A stretch of 23,004 bases of DNA, taken from the IMG/VR virus record IMGVR_UViG_3300048834_000433, positions 1-23,004 of that record; one strand, 5' to 3'. The notes beneath the pieces are model-generated. The model worked only from the letters and a program-made list of their open reading frames with translations. It searched no databases and had not been told where the DNA came from. This DNA comes from a virus. This document shows positions 19,285 to 23,004 of this stretch, in pieces. The position numbers and the translations under genes are program-made. Position 1 is the first letter of the stretch. Every line of letters begins with the position of its first letter.

Positions 19285-19382
19285 ACGCGACAGAACTTGA
19301 AGATCTAATCGAAGACCTCAAGCGCAAGCTCACATTGACCAGCCGGATTCCGCTGGATGAAACCGAAGGGACGCAGCACTGA
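19281..19382 (+). CDS. 33-aa acidic phage peptide
   Basis: GTG 19281 overlaps the primase-helicase stop and its own stop overlaps the next ATG (TGATG). The peptide MNATELEDLIEDLKRKLTLT is an amphipathic helix, with a polar tail. The double coupling and the GAGAGG upstream argue that it is translated. No function is known. Confidence 0.45.
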   Translation: MNATELEDLIEDLKRKLTLTSRIPLDETEGTQH

Positions 19383-19678
19383 TGAAAGCGAAAGAGGTTA
19401 TCGCTGACTGGCTCGGGAAAGAATGCCTCCCGCACGTCATGCCGATTGCAGGGCGAGAATTCGCTCCTACTGACCAAATCGCGGGAAGAATTTTGGAGTC
19501 GCTAGAACAGGCAGGCTTCACCATCGTACCCATAGAACCGAGCGAGAAGACTTGCGAGGCCGGAGCTGAGGCCCTTCGCGGGGAGTTTCTTCTTACTGAA
19601 GGTAGGAGGCAGACGCTCAGTGGGTGGGGCGCTTACTACGCCTACCGCGCCATGCTCAAAGCGGCAGAGGGGGAGTAG
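19382..19678 (+). CDS. Conserved phage protein, 98 aa
   Basis: A two-part protein: a helical N-terminus (MKAKEVIADWLGKECLPHVM) and a C-terminal segment (TCEAGAEALRGEFLLTEGR, YYAYRAMLKAAEGE) of a kind common in short phage proteins. The start is coupled to the 33-aa gene. Function unknown. Confidence 0.6.
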   Translation: MKAKEVIADWLGKECLPHVMPIAGREFAPTDQIAGRILESLEQAGFTIVPIEPSEKTCEAGAEALRGEFLLTEGRRQTLSGWGAYYAYRAMLKAAEGE

Positions 19679-20095
19679 ATGATCGGTCGTAGAAACTTCC
19701 TCAGAGCGGCGGGCGTAGCGCCCTTTGCAGCAAAAAAAGCAGCAGAACAGGCAGCCTCTAGTTTATCGGGTATGTCAATCGGCGGTTTGATGCAGGGTGG
19801 CACTAGCGCTATGTGTGGCGAGGCACAGCTCTCCGTTAGTACCGCGCCACTTCACTGGCCTAAAGCGCTCGAGGACAGGGCGCTTAGAGCGGAACTTGAA
19901 TCTATTTACTACGAACGGGAGCGAGCAGTTAGATTGATCGATCCTGACCTCGCGTGCCTGCGGTCTTTATCTCTATCTGCCAAGATAGCCTACCAGCGCG
20001 AGCGCAACGTGCATCGAGCGGTTAATGATCTTATCGATGGACGAGGGTGGTGGGGCCGCTTTGATAAACTCTCTAGAAAAATTATAAGCCTCTAA
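19679..20095 (+). CDS. Protein with twin-arginine-like N-terminus, 138 aa
   Basis: The N-terminus MIGRRNFLRAAGVAPFAAKK matches the Tat signal consensus (RRxFLxxAG) followed by an Ala-rich stretch and an ASS-type region where cleavage could occur. The remainder is charged and helical (ELESIYYERERAVRLIDPD, ending RGWWGRFDKLSRKI). No cofactor motif is recognised. Exported folded proteins are rare among phage early genes, so this may be a real lysogenic or lytic envelope protein, or a chance mimic. GGGGGAG precedes the ATG. Confidence 0.55.
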   Translation: MIGRRNFLRAAGVAPFAAKKAAEQAASSLSGMSIGGLMQGGTSAMCGEAQLSVSTAPLHWPKALEDRALRAELESIYYERERAVRLIDPDLACLRSLSLSAKIAYQRERNVHRAVNDLIDGRGWWGRFDKLSRKIISL

Positions 20096-20132
20096 TGACA
20101 CCACTCGGCACTGGAGCACGAGAGATGATGCG

Positions 20133-20750
20133 ATGATCGACGCAAAAGAGCGCAAGTACCCGGCGGTCGATAAGCCTAAGCCATTCCGGCAGGACAAAGG
20201 GTATTTGCGCCTCAAGCGTCTAGCCGAGGGCGTGGAAAAGACTTCTGGCGACGGCAAGGAGATCGGCGGTACGGGCCTTACCCGGATCAAACTCAAGAAT
20301 TCGCCTGTCGCGGGCCTGTTCGACGCCGGCAAGATCAGCCAGGACGAACTACGCGCGGTCGAGGATATCGAAACCGCATGGCGGGCGATCAGCGGCGAGG
20401 TCATGCTGAAAGGCCCCAGCTACGAGCGTAGGGACAAGAGCAACGCCGCTTTCGAACCATATGGCGTCGTGGATGCCGTCACGCGCTACAAGGCGTGGTC
20501 CAAGTTCTGGTCTGCGCGAAAACATAGAGGCGATCTGACACTGGAAATCGTGTGGGCCGTGGTTATCGATGAGTATCCGATCCGCAAATACGAGCGCGAA
20601 GTGTTGCGCTGCAAGAACGGCTTTGTCTCGCAGGTCGTATGCACGGCGCTGAGGGATTATCTTGCACGCGCTGGCTGGGCTGATCCGAGACAGGCAAGGG
20701 CGTGGACCGCAGCTGCCGAGGCTAATTTTAGGTTGCGATCCGTAAAATAG
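20133..20750 (+). CDS. Late-regulator candidate, 205 aa
   Basis: A basic N-terminus (KERKYPAVDKPKPFRQDK, KNSPVAG) and a helical C-terminal domain that looks DNA-binding: EIVWAVVIDEYPIRKYEREV, GFVSQVVCTALRDYLARAGW. I recall comparable proteins just before terminase genes in alphaproteobacterial phages. Placement at the end of the early operon, upstream of two terminators that separate it from terminase, fits a late activator or antiterminator. This role is inferred; no zinc or Q-type motif is visible. Confidence 0.55.
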   Translation: MIDAKERKYPAVDKPKPFRQDKGYLRLKRLAEGVEKTSGDGKEIGGTGLTRIKLKNSPVAGLFDAGKISQDELRAVEDIETAWRAISGEVMLKGPSYERRDKSNAAFEPYGVVDAVTRYKAWSKFWSARKHRGDLTLEIVWAVVIDEYPIRKYEREVLRCKNGFVSQVVCTALRDYLARAGWADPRQARAWTAAAEANFRLRSVK

Positions 20751-20754
20751 GGGC

Positions 20755-20783
20755 TTGACGCATACAAATATGTCCTATATATA
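20755..20783 (+). promoter_or_regulatory. Strong sigma-70 promoter
   Basis: TTGACG (20755-20760) and TATATA (20778-20783) are spaced by 17 bases, close to consensus. It lies in the gap after the 205-aa gene and drives the two small genes that follow. Confidence 0.75.
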
Positions 20784-20791
20784 GGACATAT
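20768..20791. promoter_or_regulatory. 24-bp perfect palindrome over the -10 (operator)
   Basis: ATATGTCCTATA is followed directly by its exact inverted copy, giving a 24-bp perfect palindrome that covers the -10. Its sequence is unrelated to the CI operators. The small HTH protein at 20980-21210, in the same operon, is the best candidate ligand. Confidence 0.75.
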
Positions 20792-20839
20792 CGGATGGGG
20801 ATTAGCCCCGCTGAACTTGGGCAAGGAGGCCCGACTAAC

Positions 20840-20983
20840 ATGCGCAGTCAATTCATCGAGACCAATTCCCGCCGCACCGCAAAAGCCGAATGTCCGTGGG
20901 CGGCTATCATCGCCAAGGTTGACGGCGGGTATATGGCTTTTGAGAGCACCGTCGATTACCGCACATGGCGCGGACAGAAATGA
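20840..20983 (+). CDS. Small conserved phage protein, 47 aa
   Basis: It starts MRSQFIETNSRRTAKAECPW and ends YMAFESTVDYRTWRGQK. The CPWAAIIAKVDGGYMAFES pattern recurs in short proteins of alphaproteobacterial phages (from memory). AAGGAGG lies ten bases upstream of ATG 20840; the end overlaps the next ATG. No function is known. Confidence 0.65.
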   Translation: MRSQFIETNSRRTAKAECPWAAIIAKVDGGYMAFESTVDYRTWRGQK

Positions 20984-21210
20984 GCAGCCGACTTTTGCAG
21001 CGTTGCGGCGAGGCTCTTTACGGGCCTCGTTGGCGATCCGAAATCGCACGAGACCTGCATGTTACGGACCGCACAGTGAGGCGATGGCTCGATGGATCAA
21101 ATGATGTGCCGGACGGCGTCTATCTCGACCTGCAACGACTACTGACCGAGCGGGCCGCAGAGATCGACGATTTGATTGATGCCCTTACAAAATCGACACC
21201 ACCAAAATAG
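20980..21210 (+). CDS. HTH transcriptional regulator, 76 aa
   Basis: It contains GPRWRSEIARDLHVTDRTVR followed by RWLDGSNDVPDGVYLDLQRL, a classic helix-turn-helix (A-R-D-L-x-V-x-D-R-T-V-R-R-W) with a C-terminal acidic helix. The start overlaps the 47-aa gene stop (ATGA). It is the probable autoregulator that binds the 24-bp palindrome of its own promoter; in a prophage this could be a second switch independent of CI. Confidence 0.75.
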   Translation: MSSRLLQRCGEALYGPRWRSEIARDLHVTDRTVRRWLDGSNDVPDGVYLDLQRLLTERAAEIDDLIDALTKSTPPK

Positions 21211-21298
21211 TCTGTGGACTCTGCTCCGAGTGCCGCTTGACACCGGGGACCAAATCAGGGCTGGTTGGGGTATGTGGCGCTTTGCGCCTGAAAACGGC

Positions 21299-21317
21299 CC
21301 CGCCAGCCTACGGCGGG
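21299..21317 (+). other. GC-rich hairpin before the terminator
   Basis: CCCGCC (21299-21304) pairs with GGCGGG (21312-21317) around a seven-base loop. It lies in the non-coding stretch 21211-21320 just before a stronger terminator stem; no gene is seen there. Confidence 0.4.
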
Positions 21318-21321
21318 TTAC

Positions 21322-21353
21322 AAAAAGCCCGGACGTTGGCGCGTCCGGGCTTT
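21322..21353. terminator. Bidirectional terminator
   Basis: GCCCGGACG (21327-21335) pairs with CGTCCGGGC (21342-21350); AAAAA precedes and TTTCTTT follows, extending the stem by three A-T pairs. It can stop transcription from both sides and separates the HTH operon from the 67-aa gene. Confidence 0.85.
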
Positions 21354-21443
21354 CTTTCCAAAATAGGTTTCATCGGCTTCGACAATCTGGCCTTCGCCGC
21401 CCATAGGGCCGTAGGTAGCCAAGACAAAGGGCATAATGAAGCT

Positions 21444-21647
21444 ATGCGGTACCAGCCCACCTCAGAAGAGATTGAGGCTTTAGAAGATGCCTACGCCCAG
21501 TGGCGCGCCGACTATTCGCACGTTCACGCGCTGGCCGGCCTAGGGGATGTTTTCGATTTGTTGCTCAGACTAATGGCGGCGTATCCAAAATCTTTCAGTT
21601 CGGCAGTGGGCCGAGCTCCCGTAAATACCCAGCCTAGTGCTGGCTAA
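21444..21647 (+). CDS. Hypothetical phage protein, 67 aa
   Basis: It starts MRYQPTSEEIEALEDAYAQW and has hydrophobic and acidic helices (DVFDLLLRLMAAYPK). The ATG at 21444 is weakly supported (an AAAGGG lies about 13 bases upstream). The frame stays open further back through the terminator, but that part is unlikely to be translated. Function unknown. Confidence 0.5.
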   Translation: MRYQPTSEEIEALEDAYAQWRADYSHVHALAGLGDVFDLLLRLMAAYPKSFSSAVGRAPVNTQPSAG

Positions 21648-21650
21648 GAG

Positions 21651-21779
21651 TTCTGGCGGCGGGCGAGGCCGTGATGGCTGAATACTTGCTCCGCCCTTGC
21701 GCTGAAGTAGGCAGCGGTCGGTACAATCCCGCCAACTGAGCAGGTAAGGCGGGCTCTGTCCTAATCCGGCCCGCCAGAA
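21651..21779 (+). ncRNA. Possible structured RNA, 129 nt
   Basis: A perfect nine-base closing stem, TTCTGGCGG (21651-21659) with CCGCCAGAA (21771-21779), frames a GC-rich interior. Inside, CCCGCC (21728-21733) pairs with GGCGGG (21748-21753), and GCC/GGC forms a small hairpin around 21668-21678. It has no good ORF and no tRNA-like T-arm. It begins four bases after the stop of the 67-aa gene. Covariation is needed to call it a true RNA. Confidence 0.4.
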
Positions 21780-21849
21780 ACTATGAGTTCACTGCCTACC
21801 GGCCGTGAATCTGTCGAGGCTTTGGACGCTGAGCCAGCATAGCAAATCA

Positions 21850-21896
21850 GCGTCAGCTAATAATCGCTAATAATCGCTAATAATCGCTAATGACGC
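21850..21896. repeat. 10-bp tandem repeats flanked by inverted repeats
   Basis: GCTAATAATC occurs three times in exact 10-bp phase (21856-21865, 21866-21875, 21876-21885), with a partial fourth (GCTAAT, 21886-21891). The array is bounded by GCGTCA (21850-21855) and its inverse TGACGC (21891-21896). It is AT-rich in a GC-rich surround, 65 bp before the small terminase start: a candidate terminase binding (cos/pac) or replication site. Confidence 0.7.
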
Positions 21897-21907
21897 CCAA
21901 TAACCCA

Positions 21908-21932
21908 CCCCGCCTAACCAGCGGGGCTTTTT
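21908..21932 (+). terminator. Terminator directly upstream of terminase
   Basis: CCCCGC (21908-21913) pairs with GCGGGG (21921-21926) around CTAACCA, followed by C, five T and G. It lies between the repeat array and the terminase ATG, so terminase needs antitermination or its own promoter. Confidence 0.8.
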
Positions 21933-21960
21933 GTTTCAACAACATAGCGCTGTAACAACA

Positions 21961-22275
21961 ATGGCCTTCAAGAAGGGTGAAAGCGGCAACCCGAATGGCC
22001 GCCCCAAGGGCTCGCGTCACAAGCTGACAGAAGCCTTCCTGAAGGACCTGACCAAGGTATGGGCCGACAAAGGCCCTGACGCACTCCGCACCGTAGCCAC
22101 GGAAGACCCGGCCACGTTAGTCCGCGTTATTGCGTCGATCATGCCGAAAGAAGCCGAACTGACGGTTCGAAACCTGACGGCCAACCAGTTGAGCGACGAT
22201 GAACTTGCAAATATCGCCTCGGGAAGCAGCGAAGGAACTGCTGACGAGGCGGAATCTCCGCAAGTCACTCACTGA
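21961..22275 (+). CDS. Terminase small-subunit-like protein (DUF5681-type)
   Basis: A 104-residue protein beginning MAFKKGESGNPNGRPKGSRH, the DUF5681 signature (F-K-K-G-x-S-G-N-P-x-G-R-P-K-G), followed by helices (LTEAFLKDLTKVWADKG) and an acidic C-terminus. Proteins of this type sit just before large terminases in many phages and are taken as small subunits that recognise the packaging site. There is no Shine-Dalgarno at ATG 21961; the closest in-frame alternative is a TTG at 21931 inside the terminator. It overlaps the large terminase gene by 77 bases. Confidence 0.7.
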   Translation: MAFKKGESGNPNGRPKGSRHKLTEAFLKDLTKVWADKGPDALRTVATEDPATLVRVIASIMPKEAELTVRNLTANQLSDDELANIASGSSEGTADEAESPQVTH

Positions 22276-23004
22276 CTTCTGCCGCCTCGCTGGATACGAA
22301 CCGGCAAAGCACCACAAACTGCTCATTGAAGGCCTAGAAGCCGTAGCGCGAGGCGATATACCGAGGCTCGCGGTGTTTATGCCGCCCGGCTCGGCTAAAT
22401 CGACCTATGCAAGCGTGCTGTTCCCGTCGTGGGTTATGCCCTCTCACGATTGGAACGTGCTGGCAGCAAGCCACACGACCGAGCTTGCGGAGAAGTGGGG
22501 CAGGCGGGTTCGGAATCTCATATCCGAGCATTCGCTGACGCTTAACGCCGCTCTGGCGCAGGACAGTCAGGCGGCTGGCCGTTGGGCGCTTGAAAGCGGG
22601 GCCGAATACTACGCTGCCGGTGTTGGCACTGGTATCGCGGGCTTTCGCGCCAAGCTTGGCTTAATCGACGACCCTATTCGCTCTCGGCAGGACGCGGATA
22701 GCGAACTGATCCGGGATCGCATCTGGGATTGGTACATCAACGATTTCAACACGCGCTTAGTACCAGGAGCGCGGAAGGTTCTGATCCAGACCCGCTGGCA
22801 TGAGGATGATCTGGCAGGCCGGGCCCTCAATCACGAAAACTGGCATGTTATCGAATTGCCCGCAGAAGCGGTTGAGAACGATCCGCTCGGAAGAAAGCCC
22901 GGCGAGTTTCTGTGGGGCGATGGCGAATATGGCTACGGCCAGCAACTAGCCGAACTGAAGAAGACCACGCCAGCCAGAACGTGGTCCGCCCTTTACCAGC
23001 AGCG
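22199..23004 (+). CDS. terL: Terminase large subunit, N-terminal ATPase part (runs off window)
   Basis: An open frame from ATG 22199 to the end of the window, 268 codons visible. It has the adenine-binding region (FCRLAGYEPAKHHKLLIEGL), Walker A MPPGSAKST (61-69), a conserved VLAASHTTELAEKWGRRVRN and the Walker B-type LGLIDDPI (Asp157, Asp158); then WWxxxFNTR-like and TRWHEDDLAGRAL. These are the ATPase motifs of phage packaging motors that pump DNA into the prohead; the nuclease domain lies downstream of the window. Its first 77 bases overlap terS in another frame. The ribosome site is weak (GAGCGACG), so coupling to terS is likely. Confidence 0.9.
   Translation, partial: MNLQISPREAAKELLTRRNLRKSLTDFCRLAGYEPAKHHKLLIEGLEAVARGDIPRLAVFMPPGSAKSTYASVLFPSWVMPSHDWNVLAASHTTELAEKWGRRVRNLISEHSLTLNAALAQDSQAAGRWALESGAEYYAAGVGTGIAGFRAKLGLIDDPIRSRQDADSELIRDRIWDWYINDFNTRLVPGARKVLIQTRWHEDDLAGRALNHENWHVIELPAEAVENDPLGRKPGEFLWGDGEYGYGQQLAELKKTTPARTWSALYQQ

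Noticed and set aside
21237-21443. N-terminal extension of the 67-aa protein
   Set aside because: It would read through a strong bidirectional terminator and a GC-rich hairpin and gives an uncharacteristic sequence.
21651-21779. tRNA or tmRNA gene
   Set aside because: The T-arm motif (GTTCRANNC) and an anticodon arm are missing, and the closing stem is nine rather than seven pairs.
21783-21842. A 19-codon ORF (MSSLPTGRESVEALDAEPA)
   Set aside because: No ribosome binding site and no sign of conservation; too short to support without data.
1-23004. CRISPR array or insertion sequence
   Set aside because: No regularly spaced direct repeats with unique spacers and no transposase or terminal inverted repeat pair were seen; the only regular array is the 10-bp element at 21850-21896, which has no spacers.

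Overview
The window is most of the non-structural part of a temperate tailed-phage genome or prophage. The host was probably an alphaproteobacterium, perhaps Hyphomicrobiales/Rhizobiales. Support: a GcrA-family regulator, a beta-class DNA methyltransferase, alphaproteobacterial-type small phage proteins and high GC. It opens in the end of a structural gene and closes inside the large terminase gene, so the virion genes lie on both sides. No integrase, tRNA or insertion sequence was seen.

Layout. (1) 1-2640, rightward: end of a structural protein, then the lysis cassette. It holds a secreted CHAP-like hydrolase, an amidase endolysin with a C-terminal membrane hairpin, overlapping i-spanin/o-spanin-like genes and a DUF1515-like membrane protein, closed by a strong terminator. 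(2) 9260 down to 2655, leftward: one long early operon of about 18 mostly overlapping genes behind a promoter (PL) that contains a repressor operator. Recognisable members are two HNH endonucleases, a Rad52/ERF-like single-strand annealing candidate and a terminal excisionase-like protein; the rest are small phage unknowns. (3) 9360-11690: immunity region. A CI-like S24 repressor and a Cro-like protein diverge over three operators matching those at PL. Downstream of cI are a small membrane protein, a HicB-like protein, a 74-aa unknown, and an orphan addiction-module antidote. The antidote has its own promoter and terminator and is flanked by 16-bp direct repeats. (4) 11689-20750, rightward early genes: a DGQHR protein, ParB-like protein, HTH protein, methyltransferase, RusA resolvase, HNH nuclease, GcrA, a replication protein with an HNH domain in its middle, a TOPRIM primase-helicase, and unknowns. 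(5) 20750-23004: a palindrome-controlled promoter driving two small genes, two terminators, a possible structured RNA, a 10-bp repeat element flanked by inverted repeats, then small and large terminase.

How it fits together: CI would silence PL and PR through one shared operator family (GTAGCG-N5-CGCTAC). On induction the left operon supplies recombination functions and the right operon supplies replication and DNA modification. Late genes lie beyond two terminators, so antitermination or an unseen late promoter is needed. The least ordinary features are a pair of parS-like 16-mers (one inside the parB-like gene), the iteron-like element before terminase, the HNH insertion in the replication gene, a long hairpin in the left operon leader, and the repeat-flanked antidote cassette. 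All assignments come from reading the sequence; no database search was done.
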